Shown piece after piece: positions 49,769 to 58,738 of a DNA stretch of 64,000 nucleotides (position 1 is its first letter; the number at the start of each line of letters is the position of its first letter). A program made the position numbers and the translations under genes. Source of the stretch: Caulobacter segnis ATCC 21756. Its GTDB lineage: Bacteria; Pseudomonadota; Alphaproteobacteria; Caulobacterales; Caulobacteraceae. The notes below the pieces were generated by a model. It searched no databases and was not told where the DNA came from. It worked only from the letters and a program-made list of their open reading frames with translations. The stretch is from assembly GCF_000092285.1 (NCBI RefSeq), contig NC_014100.1:3534001-3598000 (forward strand), given 5' to 3'.

Positions 49769-52417
49769 CTAGAACTTCAGCGTCACGTCCATCAGGTAGC
49801 GACGGCCATAGGAGTCGTAGCGACCGATGCGGTTCGGGTCGTTGTCGCGGTACATGCGCAGCGTCTCGTTGGTCAGGTTGTTGACCTGCAGGCGGACGCT
49901 GACGTTCTCGCTGATCTTGTAGGACGAGCTGAAGTCGAGGGTCTTCTCGCTTTCCAGCGTCTGCAGATCCGAACCGTTCCAGCCATAGATGACCGTCATC
50001 GGCGAGTGGTACTTCCAACCCAGGCGCGCCTCGATCGGACCGTCGGCGTACCACAGGTCGACCGTGGCGGTGTTCTTGGCCAGGCCCGTCATCCGCAGCG
50101 GATTGTTGGCCGGCGAGAACTCCTTCAGGTTCGATTCCACATAGGCGTAGTTCGAGTAGATCCCGAACTTGCTGAGCGGACCCGGCAGGAAGAAGAACGG
50201 CGTCTGGAAGGTCAGCTCGACGCCCTGGATGTGGCCGCTGCCGCCGTTCGCCGGGCTGGCGACCGTGTAGGTCTGGCCGCCGAACACGACCGGGGTCTGC
50301 TTCCAGCCGATGTAGGAGTCGACGTCCTTGTAGTAGTAGGACACCGCCACCAGGGCTTCGGGACGGAAGTAGTATTCGGCCGAGGCGTCGAACTGGGTCG
50401 CTTCGAACGGCTTCAGGTTCGGGTTGCCGGCGCTGCCGGTCCACGGCGACCAGTTCGACAAGCTGCGGCTGGCGCGCAGTTCGTCCAGCGGCGGACGCGC
50501 GATGACCTTGGCCAGGCCCAGGCGCACGATCTTGCCGCCGCCGAAGTCCAGCTTGGCGTTCGCCGAGGGCAGGAAGTCGGTGTAGTCGTTGCCCACCATG
50601 GCGGGCACGAAGGCGCTGGCGGTGTCTTGCCGCAGACCTTCGCTATCGGTCTGGGTGTGGACGATACGGGCGCCGATATTGCCGGTGACCCACGCGCCGG
50701 CCGGACCGTCGGCGGCGAAGTTCAGCTTGCCGTAGCCTTCGTAGACCTTCTCCTGGACGGTCCAGCGCTCGGCCAGTTCCTCGGTCGCCTTGGAGACGTC
50801 GAAGGCGTTCGCGCCGTAGGCGACGGCCGCGATCTTGTCGATGTCCCCGGTCAGCATGGCCGGCACGTTGGCGCCGTCGCCGAGCGTGTAGGCGGTCAGC
50901 AGGCTGGTCGGGATCGTCGCGCCGGTGGCGGTCGGGGCGAAGCTGAAGCTGCTGTGGCTCTTGATGCGGTCCGAGGCGCGAACCCCGAACTGCACGCTCT
51001 TGAGCGCGCCGCCGCCGAAGTCGCGGGTGAAGTCCAGCGCGGCGGCCTTCAGTTCGTCGTTCAGGTGCTCGGGACCGTCATACGAACCGGCGAGATCGGC
51101 CGTCTGGCTGAGCTTGATGCTCTCTTCGCTGGTGCTGATGGTCGGGGTCTTGCCCGCGCGCCAGTCGAAGGTCGTCCAAGCCGGCCAGGCCTCGAAACGG
51201 ACGGCCTTCCAGCTGTTGGTGCGCTTGGCCTTGGAGTAGGACACGTCGCCGGCGACGGTCCATTGATCACCCGTCCACTTGCCGTTCAGGCCGCCAGCGA
51301 ACAGATCCTTGTCCTCGCTGTACTTGGCCAGCACGGTCTGGACCGAGCTGAACGGCAGACGACCGGCGACCACGGTGTTGTTGATCAGCGTGTAGGAGGC
51401 GCCCGGAGCGTTATACACCCCGTCGTTCCAGCCGATGTTGTCCGTGCCGGTGTTCCAGTTGCCCCAGTTGTTGGCGCCCCAGACGGTCTGGTCCTGGACC
51501 TCGGTGATCTTGATCTTCGAATAGAGGGCGTCGGCCTTCAGTTCGAAATTGTCGGTCGGCTTGTACTGCAGGCCGCCCGAGACCCCGGTGCGCTTCTGGT
51601 CGATGCGGCTGGCCGACATCTGAGCGCCCCACGGCGTGGCGTCGAGCTTGCCGTCGCGGTTCAGGTCGCTCGAGTAGTCGCTGGCGCCGGCCGGCGGACG
51701 AGCGTTGGAGTCGTTGTAGCCCCAGCCCGTGAACGAGCCGTAGCCGTTCTTCTGGCGCTGGGCGGTGACGCCCAGCACGACGGCGAGGTCGTCGTTGATC
51801 TTGCGGACCCACGAACCCGAACCGCGATAGCCGGTGGTGCCGTAGTTCGGGATGTCCTTGCCGCCGTCGTAGAAGACGGGGCCGCCGCGCACGACGAACT
51901 CCGGACCGCGATAGTCCAGCGGCGCGATCGTGTTGATGTTGATCGTCGCGGCGACGCCGCCGGCGATCAGGTCGGCCGATTGCGACTTGTAGACCTCAAC
52001 GCCCGAGACGACTTCGGAAGGATAGATTTCCCAGCGAACGTTGCGGTCGGGCTCGGACGAGGCGACTTCGCGGCCGTTGATGGTGCCCAGCACCAGGCGC
52101 GCGCCCAGGCCGCGGACGACGGCCTGGCTGTCGTTGCCGCGGTCGCGCGTGGCGTTGACGCCCGGCAGGCGCGCGATGGACTCGGCGATGGTCACGTCGG
52201 GCAGGACGCCGATGTCCTTGGCCGAGATGGCTTCGACGACCTTGTCGGAGCCCTGCTTCACGGCCAGGGCGTCGCGCAGGCTCTTGCGAACGCCGGTGAC
52301 GACGACCTCCTCAACCTGAGCGGCGTCGGTCGACGGAGCGGTTTGGGCGTGGGCGCCGGTGGCCATCAGCATGGCGAAGCCGCTGGCGGCGGCGAAGAGC
52401 GTGGAATGACGAGTCAT
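49769..52417 (-). CDS. TonB-dependent receptor, galactan locus
   Basis: An 882-residue outer membrane receptor with a signal peptide ending GAHAQ, TonB box VEEVVVTGVRKSL, plug motif IGVLPDVTIAESIARLPGVN and VVRGLGARLVLGTINGREVA, and a barrel closing YLMDVTLKF with a terminal Phe. GAGGGGAGACT precedes the ATG at 52417, and the longer frame to 52540 is not needed. It lies between the GH53 galactanase and the GH2 galactosidase, so it most likely imports galactan oligosaccharides. It shares an AT-rich upstream motif with ganA. Its own terminator follows at 49593-49628. Confidence 0.93.
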   Translation of the reverse strand: MTRHSTLFAAASGFAMLMATGAHAQTAPSTDAAQVEEVVVTGVRKSLRDALAVKQGSDKVVEAISAKDIGVLPDVTIAESIARLPGVNATRDRGNDSQAVVRGLGARLVLGTINGREVASSEPDRNVRWEIYPSEVVSGVEVYKSQSADLIAGGVAATININTIAPLDYRGPEFVVRGGPVFYDGGKDIPNYGTTGYRGSGSWVRKINDDLAVVLGVTAQRQKNGYGSFTGWGYNDSNARPPAGASDYSSDLNRDGKLDATPWGAQMSASRIDQKRTGVSGGLQYKPTDNFELKADALYSKIKITEVQDQTVWGANNWGNWNTGTDNIGWNDGVYNAPGASYTLINNTVVAGRLPFSSVQTVLAKYSEDKDLFAGGLNGKWTGDQWTVAGDVSYSKAKRTNSWKAVRFEAWPAWTTFDWRAGKTPTISTSEESIKLSQTADLAGSYDGPEHLNDELKAAALDFTRDFGGGALKSVQFGVRASDRIKSHSSFSFAPTATGATIPTSLLTAYTLGDGANVPAMLTGDIDKIAAVAYGANAFDVSKATEELAERWTVQEKVYEGYGKLNFAADGPAGAWVTGNIGARIVHTQTDSEGLRQDTASAFVPAMVGNDYTDFLPSANAKLDFGGGKIVRLGLAKVIARPPLDELRASRSLSNWSPWTGSAGNPNLKPFEATQFDASAEYYFRPEALVAVSYYYKDVDSYIGWKQTPVVFGGQTYTVASPANGGSGHIQGVELTFQTPFFFLPGPLSKFGIYSNYAYVESNLKEFSPANNPLRMTGLAKNTATVDLWYADGPIEARLGWKYHSPMTVIYGWNGSDLQTLESEKTLDFSSSYKISENVSVRLQVNNLTNETLRMYRDNDPNRIGRYDSYGRRYLMDVTLKF

Positions 52418-52491
52418 AGTCTCCCCTCGAAGGAATGGCGCCGCGCTTCGTTTCGGCGAGGCTGCCTCGTGGATCCGGTTGGATCCGGCGC

Positions 52492-52507
52492 TATTTATCA
52501 TATCAAT
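52492..52507. promoter_or_regulatory. AT-rich shared motif upstream of the TonB receptor
   Basis: TATTTATCATATCAAT, 75 bases before the receptor start. Its first 15 bases match the site at 54009-54023 in front of ganA except at two positions. Probably an operator or promoter for joint control of galactan genes. Confidence 0.5.
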
Positions 52508-52601
52508 CGCACAGCACAAGATGACTTGGCTTAACGACAATCAACTCGCGCGGAACTACTGAAAACCAGCGTTCCGCGGTTACAATTCATTAAGTAAATG
52601 C

Positions 52602-53963
52602 CTAGTCGATCGCGATCACGGAGGCGCCCGTTCCGACCTTCGCCGCCTTGGCCGCGGCGTCGCCGACGGCCGTGGCGTCGCTCGCGCTGGCGACCGTCAC
52701 CGAGGCGCCCGGCATCAGCCGCGTACGGTAGGTCCACGTCCCGCCTTCCAGAGTCATGGGGCGCGGCCCGGCGCCGCCCAGGAAGTCGCCGTCGATGAAG
52801 CGCGTCGCCTCGCCGCGCGCCGTCGCGCGGAAGATCACGTCCACGGGCATGACATAGGGCGTCTTCAGCCAGTCGACGCTTTCGAGGGCCTGGCCCTTGA
52901 AGTCGAACAGTGCCGCGTTCTCCCAGTTGGAGCCGACGCCCCAGCGGGTCTTGCACTTGGTCGAGAGCCACGCCGGCTCCCAGTAGACGACCCCGACGCC
53001 ACCGTTGGTGAAGACCAGCTGGGTCAGGTCGGTCAGGTACTTCTTCTGGCCGGCGGGCGTGGCCGGATAGCCGGCGATCAGCGAGTCTTCGCCCAGCAGA
53101 TTGGGCGAGGCGTCCGCCCCGTCGTTCGTGAACGGATAGGCGGTCTCGACCACCACGACGTCGGCCGAATAGAGATGGCGCAGGCGATTGATGGTCTGGC
53201 CCAGCTGGGCCATCGAGCGCTTGGACCACTTGCTGTAGTAGCTGATCCCGATCAGGTCGAAGTCGGTCACGCCCGCCTTGGCGGCCGCCGCGAACCACGG
53301 CTCGACGTTCTCGGGCTGGGCGATGTGCAGCATGATCCGGGGCTTCACCGCGGAGGCCGCGCCGGCGTCACGCACGGCCTTGATCCCGGCGTTGAACAGC
53401 AGGGCGTTGCGCTCCCAGTTGATCGGGTCCTTGGCCTTTTCCAGGCTGGAGACGATCTCGCCATTGGTCTCGTTGCCGACCTGGACCATGTCCGGCATCA
53501 GGCCTTCGCGATCGAGCTCGGCGAGGGTGTCGCGCGTGAAGGCGTAGAGCGCCTTGGCCTGATCCGGCGTCGAGAGCTTGACCCAGGCCTTGGGGGCCAG
53601 TTGCTTGTCGCCGTCGGCCCAGTCGTCGGAATAGTGGAAGTCGAGAAGCACCTCGAGCCCGGCCTTCTTGGCCTTGGCGATGCTGCGCTTGACGTCCTTC
53701 AGGTTCGAATAGGGCGTCCAGTCCGGATCGTTCCAGATGCGGATGCGGGCGATGTTCGCGCCGGACGCCTTGAAGAACGCATAGGGCTCGACCGTCTTGC
53801 CGCCCGCGCGATAGACCGCGCCGCAGTCCTCCATCTCGTTGGCGTAGGAGATGTCGACGCCCAGATAGGTCTTCGGGGCCGCGAAGGCCGCGCCGAACGG
53901 CGAAGCCAAGGACAGGGCCAGGGCGGAAGCAAGGGCGGCGCGGCGCAGGTTCGAGACAGACAT
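52602..53963 (-). CDS. ganA: Arabinogalactan endo-beta-1,4-galactanase (GH53)
   Basis: A 453-residue secreted GH53 enzyme that cuts beta-1,4-galactan chains of type I arabinogalactan/pectin. Signal peptide to AAFAAP. The barrel begins YLGVDISYANEMEDCGAVYR and IARIRIWNDPDW. Acid/base E165 is in QVGNETNGE and nucleophile E273 in VVETAYPF, both with family context. A C-terminal ~110 residues beyond the barrel include a Thr/Ala-rich tail. It is the promoter-proximal gene of the galactan locus on the minus strand. An inverted repeat at 52549-52556 and 52571-52578 lies after its stop and before the TonB receptor. Confidence 0.93.
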   Translation of the reverse strand: MSVSNLRRAALASALALSLASPFGAAFAAPKTYLGVDISYANEMEDCGAVYRAGGKTVEPYAFFKASGANIARIRIWNDPDWTPYSNLKDVKRSIAKAKKAGLEVLLDFHYSDDWADGDKQLAPKAWVKLSTPDQAKALYAFTRDTLAELDREGLMPDMVQVGNETNGEIVSSLEKAKDPINWERNALLFNAGIKAVRDAGAASAVKPRIMLHIAQPENVEPWFAAAAKAGVTDFDLIGISYYSKWSKRSMAQLGQTINRLRHLYSADVVVVETAYPFTNDGADASPNLLGEDSLIAGYPATPAGQKKYLTDLTQLVFTNGGVGVVYWEPAWLSTKCKTRWGVGSNWENAALFDFKGQALESVDWLKTPYVMPVDVIFRATARGEATRFIDGDFLGGAGPRPMTLEGGTWTYRTRLMPGASVTVASASDATAVGDAAAKAAKVGTGASVIAID

Positions 53964-54008
53964 GTTTCCTCCGTCGCGGCCTCTCGCCGGCCGCTGAAGA
54001 GTGGATAT

Positions 54009-54023
54009 TATTTATCGTATAAT
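54009..54023. promoter_or_regulatory. AT-rich shared motif upstream of ganA
   Basis: TATTTATCGTATAAT, located 46 bases before the ganA start, within ATTAT-N7-ATAAT (54007-54023). It matches the motif ahead of the TonB receptor (52492-52507), and no other copies were noticed. Confidence 0.5.
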
Positions 54024-54305
54024 TTGGATGCAAGACGCATCCTGGGCGAACACGCCCGTCCCGCCATCAAATGAGCAAGGCGCGAGGCCGAGACGGCGCG
54101 ACCGTCACGCCCGGCCACGCGGGACTTTTTCTCCGGTTCTCCGCGTGCGTTTCGTCGCTTCGCGGACGCCGGTGGAACATTGGCGCGCGCGCCCTCGTTT
54201 GTGCTGCTCACCGCCGCGCCGCGGCCCATCCCCTTTCAGGGAGAGGTGATCGTGATCCCGTAGCGATCCGCTCGCCCCTCCCCGCAGATGCTCGGAGCAG
54301 TACCC
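54024..54305. other. Intergenic region between ganA and the heme-oxygenase-fold gene
   Basis: Together with 53964-54008 this is a 342-base gap between divergent genes. Apart from the AT-rich ganA motif it holds no supported gene. The ribosome site GGAGCA for the + strand gene is at 54293-54298. Confidence 0.5.
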
Positions 54306-55238
54306 ATGTTTGGTGGCGAACGTCTTTCGCGCCTCGGCCATTTCAGCCCTCAATTCCCGGACGCCGAGGCCCTGCACAAGGGCTTGGCGCACTGGAACCA
54401 TGAGCGCCTGTCGCCGCGCGCGCCCTTCGACGACTGGCGCGAGGACCTTGATCGTGAGCGCCTCATGAAGCGTCTCGAGGGCGAGTTCGTGGAAGCCTTC
54501 CGCGCTCACGTCTCGTCCCTGGTCGCCGAAGTCCCCACCGATGCTGAAGGCTTCGTGGCCTGGTTCGAGGCGCTGAAGGATGACGGTCCCGGCCAGTGGG
54601 ATCCGCTGTTCGACTGGCTCGAGGGCGAGGCCAGCCTCGAGGACCTGAAGTGGTTCCTGACCCAGGAAGCCGCCGGCGAGGCGGGCTTCGACGACCTGGT
54701 CGCCATGACCCAGGTGAAGATCCCCGATCGCGCCAAGCTGGAGCTGGCCCGCAACTATTGGGACGAGATGGGCCGCGGCTCCGCGCGCGGCATGCACGGC
54801 CCGATGCTGACCCGGACCACCGCCACGCTGGGCCTGACCCCGACGATCGACACCACGCTGTGGCAGTCGCTGTGCCTGGCCAACACCATGACCGCCTTCG
54901 CCACCACGCGCCGTTACGTGTGGCACTCGATCGGCGCGCTGGGCGTCGTGGAGCTGACCGCCCCGACCCGCGTGTCGTGCGTCGACGCCGGCCTCAAGCG
55001 CGTCGGCGTCTCGCCGGAGACGCGGAAGTACTTCGCACTCCATGCCCAGATCGACATCGAGCACTCCAAGGCCTGGAACGCCGAGGCGTTGATCCCGCTG
55101 GTCGCCGAGGATCCCTCGCGGGCCCGCTTCATCGCCGAGGGGGCGGTCATGCGCCTGCTCTGCGGCGAGCAGTGCTTCGACACCTACCGCGCGCACCTGT
55201 GGGCCCACACCCACCCGCTGGTCTACGCGGCCGAATGA
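54306..55238 (+). CDS. Iron-containing redox enzyme family protein (heme-oxygenase-like diiron fold)
   Basis: A 310-residue all-helical protein. It fits the heme-oxygenase-like diiron family (TenA/PqqC-like fold, as UndA). Potential metal ligands are E121 (FLTQEAAGE), E154 and H164 (WDEMGRGSARGMHG), E216 (GVVELTAP) and D250/H253 (QIDIEHSKAW). That is the usual set of Glu/His ligands from three helices. The ATG at 54306 is preferred to 54288 on ribosome-site spacing. The substrate is unknown. It is divergent from ganA and followed 38 bases later by a small gene. Confidence 0.78.
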   Translation: MFGGERLSRLGHFSPQFPDAEALHKGLAHWNHERLSPRAPFDDWREDLDRERLMKRLEGEFVEAFRAHVSSLVAEVPTDAEGFVAWFEALKDDGPGQWDPLFDWLEGEASLEDLKWFLTQEAAGEAGFDDLVAMTQVKIPDRAKLELARNYWDEMGRGSARGMHGPMLTRTTATLGLTPTIDTTLWQSLCLANTMTAFATTRRYVWHSIGALGVVELTAPTRVSCVDAGLKRVGVSPETRKYFALHAQIDIEHSKAWNAEALIPLVAEDPSRARFIAEGAVMRLLCGEQCFDTYRAHLWAHTHPLVYAAE

Positions 55239-55276
55239 GACCTGCGCCTTTCGCTATCCAGCCTCGAGGTGGCGTC

Positions 55277-55486
55277 ATGCCTGAAGAGACTTTGCTGCGG
55301 TTCTCGATCGCGCCCAGGGGCGAGGGGGCGTGGCTCTGGCGGACGATCGACCGGGACGGTCGCGTCCGCGCCCACGGGATCGCCCCGAGCAAGAAGATCG
55401 CGGCGGCGCTGGTCGTGCGGGAGATCGTCGCCGCACGCCTAGGCCGAGCGCGGTTCGCCGCCCTCCCCTCCGCGAAAGCGGCATAG
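55277..55486 (+). CDS. Small hypothetical protein (69 aa)
   Basis: An ATG at 55277 opens a 69-residue ORF, MPEETLLRFSIAPRGEGAWL, with WRTIDRDGRVRAHGIAPSKK and a basic helix IAAALVVREIVAARLG. GAGGTGG nine bases upstream is a usable ribosome site. No family recognised. It is likely cotranscribed with the heme-oxygenase-fold gene. Confidence 0.65.
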   Translation: MPEETLLRFSIAPRGEGAWLWRTIDRDGRVRAHGIAPSKKIAAALVVREIVAARLGRARFAALPSAKAA

Positions 55487-55487
55487 G

Positions 55488-55526
55488 GCGCGTTCAAGCG
55501 TACGCGGTCAAACCGCCCGAACGCGC
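55488..55526. terminator. Nested stem-loop between convergent genes
   Basis: GCGCGTTC (55488-55495) with GAACGCGC (55519-55526), inner GCGGT/ACCGC. It sits between the stops of the small gene and the convergent Crp/Fnr gene, so it may terminate both. No T-run. Confidence 0.55.
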
Positions 55527-55538
55527 TCCAAGCGTCTG

Positions 55539-56273
55539 TCAGACCGCGTCGCTCTGCAGCCGCAGATAGTTCGGGTCGAACTCGGCGAACGTCGCCAGGC
55601 GATCCCAATCGGGAATGGTCACCTGCGTCCCCTTCCATTCGATCAGACCTTCGCGACGCAGCTCCATCAGCACCCGGTTCACGTGGATCGGCGTGAGACC
55701 CAGCACGTCGCCGAGATCGGTCTGGGTCATCGGGATCTTCAGCTGGCCATCGCTGGCGAGGCCGGCTGCTTCGAGCCGCCGGTACAGTTCGCAGACCAGG
55801 TGCGCCAGCCGGCTGGCCGCGCTCTGCTGGCCCATGGTGACCAGCCATTGCCGGTGGATGGCCCCGTCGATCACCGTCTCCAGCCATAGAAGCCGGCCCA
55901 GGTGGGGATGCTGCTCGGTCAGCCGCCGCAGGTCCGCGTGCGGCGCGAACGCCACGACACAATCCGCCAGCGCCACCACCCCATGGTCCATCTGCCGCAT
56001 CAGCAAGCTGTGCAGATCGATGAAGTCCCCCGCGACGTTGATCTCGGTGAGTTGCCGACCGCCGGCCGCCGTCACGCTGAACCGCGCGCAGAACCCGCTG
56101 ACCAGAAAGGTGCTGAAGCTGGGTCGATCGCCAGGCGCGATCAGCACCGTTCCCGCCGCGACGGCCCGTTCCGGGCCAAGGAGGCCGCTCAGAACCTCGC
56201 GTTCGAGGGCCGAGAGCGTGTCACGGCGCGCCATCTTGCGCACCAGCGGAGCGATCTTTTGCAACGACGGCAT
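55539..56273 (-). CDS. Crp/Fnr family transcriptional regulator
   Basis: A 244-residue regulator with an N-terminal cyclic-nucleotide-like beta-barrel (residues about 25-125, including SFSTFLVSGFCARFSVTAAG and GDFIDLHSLLM) and a C-terminal helix-turn-helix (MTQTDLGDVLGLTPIHVNRV). The N-terminal Cys cluster of FNR is absent, so it should not carry an Fe-S cluster, and the cAMP-contact Arg-Ser pair is not apparent. The effector is unknown. It is related to the Crp/Fnr protein at 56502-57230 and faces away from it. Confidence 0.88.
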   Translation of the reverse strand: MPSLQKIAPLVRKMARRDTLSALEREVLSGLLGPERAVAAGTVLIAPGDRPSFSTFLVSGFCARFSVTAAGGRQLTEINVAGDFIDLHSLLMRQMDHGVVALADCVVAFAPHADLRRLTEQHPHLGRLLWLETVIDGAIHRQWLVTMGQQSAASRLAHLVCELYRRLEAAGLASDGQLKIPMTQTDLGDVLGLTPIHVNRVLMELRREGLIEWKGTQVTIPDWDRLATFAEFDPNYLRLQSDAV

Positions 56274-56501
56274 GGCGGGCGAGGTCCATCCTTTCTGGTC
56301 ACGCTGGATCGCCGCACGCCATCAAAAGATGGCTGCGGCTAATCTAGGTTAGGGCGCGGTCCCGCGAGGCCGCTTAACCAGAGCGACCTCGCGGAGTATC
56401 GGGTTGCTGAGTTCCACCGCTTTCGCCTTCAACGAACGAGACCAGCGTTTCGTTGTCCTGGATGTCATGGCGCGTCATCGCCGCTCGCCGGGAGTCCCGG
56501 C

Positions 56502-57230
56502 GTGAACCGCCTGTTGATCGCTAGCCTCGACCGCTTCGGTCCCCTGCGCGACAGCGTGCGGGACGACCTGATGGCCTGCTCGCAGGAGGCCGAGCGCTTC
56601 GAGCCCGGCCAGGTCATCGCTCCTGCCGGGGCCCGATCCCAGCTCCGGCTGCTGGCGCGGGGCCTGGCGGTCAAGCAGGAGATGCTGCCCAGCGGCGGCC
56701 GTCAGATCTTCGGGATCGCCACGCCCGGCGACATTGTCGATCTGGGCGGCCTCTATGTCGGCTTGGACTACGAGGTTCGCGCTCTGGGCGTCTGCGAGGT
56801 CCGCAAGACCACGACGCACGAGTTACGGACCATGGCGCGCGCTCATCCGAACCTGTTGGCCGCCCTGTGTCGCGCCGCGCTCACCGAGGCTCAGCAGCAG
56901 CGCGGCTGGATGGTCGGCCTTGGTCGTCGCACCGCCCTGGGCCGGGCCGCCAATCTATTCTGCGAGATCTATTGGCGGCAGACCGCCTTGCGCCTCGCGG
57001 GCGACGGCAAATGCGACTTCCCCGCCGTCCAGGCTGATATCGCCGACGCCCTGGGGCTCTCGGTCGTCCACGTGCATCGCGTGCTCCGGGCGCTGCGCGA
57101 CGAAGGTCTGGCGACCTTGCGCCATGGCGTTTTGAAGATCGAGGACTGGGACCGGCTGGCCAATCTTGGCGGCTTCGACGCGGAACGCCTGCGGCCCCAG
57201 CAGGAAAGCGCTCAGGCCGCCGCGCCTTAG
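56502..57230 (+). CDS. Crp/Fnr family transcriptional regulator
   Basis: A 242-residue regulator with a sensory barrel (ARSQLRLLARGLAVKQEMLP, GIATPGDIVDLGGLYVGLDY) and a C-terminal helix-turn-helix (AVQADIADALGLSVVHVHRV). Start GTG at 56502 with GGGAG eight bases upstream. No FNR-type Cys cluster. It is divergent from the related regulator at 55539-56273, separated by 228 bases. The operon downstream is of the photooxidative-stress type, so control of that operon is possible but unproven. Confidence 0.87.
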   Translation: MNRLLIASLDRFGPLRDSVRDDLMACSQEAERFEPGQVIAPAGARSQLRLLARGLAVKQEMLPSGGRQIFGIATPGDIVDLGGLYVGLDYEVRALGVCEVRKTTTHELRTMARAHPNLLAALCRAALTEAQQQRGWMVGLGRRTALGRAANLFCEIYWRQTALRLAGDGKCDFPAVQADIADALGLSVVHVHRVLRALRDEGLATLRHGVLKIEDWDRLANLGGFDAERLRPQQESAQAAAP

Positions 57231-57361
57231 CCTTCGCCGCCGCCTCCTTGGACGCGGGAAGCTCCGCCGAAAAACTTGACGGGACGCATTCGTCCGCTCG
57301 CAGGCCTGGATCGTAGCTACGGACGAAGCGCTTGTGCGCCCAGACCTCCAGGAGACGATCG

Positions 57362-58738
57362 ATGAGGCCCATGCACGGAGAATTTCCGGCAAGCCCCGCT
57401 CTAGGCGCCCCGATGCGGATCGCCGTGATCGGCGCCGGGGTCTCGGGCCTCTCCAACGCCTGGCTGCTGAGCCAGCGCCACGACGTCACGCTGTTCGAGG
57501 CCGCCGACCGGCTGGGTGGCCACGCGCACACGGTCGACGTCGCCACGCCGAAAGGCCCCGTCGCCGTCGACATGGGCTTCATCGTCTACAACGAATTCAA
57601 CTACCCGAACCTCACGGCCTTGTTCCGACACCTGGGGACGCCGACCAAGCACGCCGACATGTCGCTGGCCATCTCGCTGGACGACGGCGACCTGGAGTAT
57701 GGCAGCAAAAGCCTGGCGTCGCTGTTCGCCCAGCCCAGCGCGCTGCTCCGGCCCCGCTTCTGGTCGATGCTGCGCGACCTCAACCGCTTCTACCGCACCG
57801 CGCCGGGTCACTTGGCGACCCTCGATCCGGTGGTGTCGCTGAGCCAGTATCTGCGCGAGAACGGCTATGGCGCGGCGCTGAGCCAGGACCACCTGCTGCC
57901 GATGGCGGCGGCCATCTGGTCGGCCACCATCGAGGGAGCCGGCGAACACCCCGCCGCGGCCTTCATCCGCTTCTTCGAGAACCATGACCTTTTGCGGTTC
58001 GTCGGCCGCCGCACCTGGCGGACAGTCGACGGCGGCAGCCGCGCCTATGTCGACGGCTTGGCCGCGGCGTTCAACGGACGCGTCCGCCTGTCGGCCCGCA
58101 TCAAGGCCGTGACGCGCCTCGACGACGGCGTGAAGATCATCGAGGCCGATGGCCGCGAGACGATCTTCGACCAGGTCGTGTTCGCCACCCACGCCCCCAC
58201 CGCCCTCTCCCTTCTGGCTGACGCCGACGCGCGCGAGCGGTCGGTGCTGGGCGCGTTCCGCTACACGACCAATGAGGTCGTGCTGCACCAGGATCGCCGC
58301 CTGATGCCGCGCCGCCGTCTGGCCTGGGCCAGCTGGAACCACCTGGGCCGGCGCGATGATCCGGCCAGCGGCTGCGTCAGCTATTGGATGAACCATCTGC
58401 AGAGCCTGAAGGGCGCTCCGCCCCTGTTTGTCACCCTCAACCCGCACATCGCCCCGCGCGAGGACCTGGTCCACGAGGTGCGCAGCTTCGAACACCCTCA
58501 CTTCGACGCCGGCGCCTTGACCGCGCAAAGCGATCTGTGGAGCCTGCAAGGCGCACGCCGGACCTGGTTCTGCGGCGCCTATTTCGGCGCGGGGTTCCAC
58601 GAGGACGGCCTGCAAGCCGGCCTCGCCGTGGCCGAGCAATTGGGCGGCGTGCGTCGTCCCTGGAGCGTGGCCGACGAGAACGGCCGCATTCCCCTGCGAG
58701 CGCCTCAGGTCGCCTCGCCGCTTGAACAGGCCGCGTGA
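57362..58738 (+). CDS. COG2907-type FAD/NAD-binding oxidoreductase
   Basis: A 458-residue flavoprotein of the amine-oxidase-like/COG2907 group. Dinucleotide-binding start MRIAVIGAGVSGLSNAWLLS, GGHAHTVDV, and a C-terminal FAD contact (CGAYFGAGFHEDGLQAGLAV). It begins with an 17-residue extension ahead of MRIAVIG, and ATG 57362 is supported by AGGAGA six bases upstream. In Rhodobacter sphaeroides the homolog belongs to the sigma-E/ChrR singlet-oxygen regulon, next to a DUF1365 gene as here. The reaction may be on fatty acids or lipids, as cyclopropane and furan fatty acid genes often adjoin it. Confidence 0.88.
   Translation: MRPMHGEFPASPALGAPMRIAVIGAGVSGLSNAWLLSQRHDVTLFEAADRLGGHAHTVDVATPKGPVAVDMGFIVYNEFNYPNLTALFRHLGTPTKHADMSLAISLDDGDLEYGSKSLASLFAQPSALLRPRFWSMLRDLNRFYRTAPGHLATLDPVVSLSQYLRENGYGAALSQDHLLPMAAAIWSATIEGAGEHPAAAFIRFFENHDLLRFVGRRTWRTVDGGSRAYVDGLAAAFNGRVRLSARIKAVTRLDDGVKIIEADGRETIFDQVVFATHAPTALSLLADADARERSVLGAFRYTTNEVVLHQDRRLMPRRRLAWASWNHLGRRDDPASGCVSYWMNHLQSLKGAPPLFVTLNPHIAPREDLVHEVRSFEHPHFDAGALTAQSDLWSLQGARRTWFCGAYFGAGFHEDGLQAGLAVAEQLGGVRRPWSVADENGRIPLRAPQVASPLEQAA

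Noticed and set aside
54105..55214. 369-codon minus-strand frame opposite the heme-oxygenase-fold gene
   Set aside because: Shadow frame, rich in Arg/Gly/His/Gln. The + strand protein has a consistent helical pattern and metal residues.
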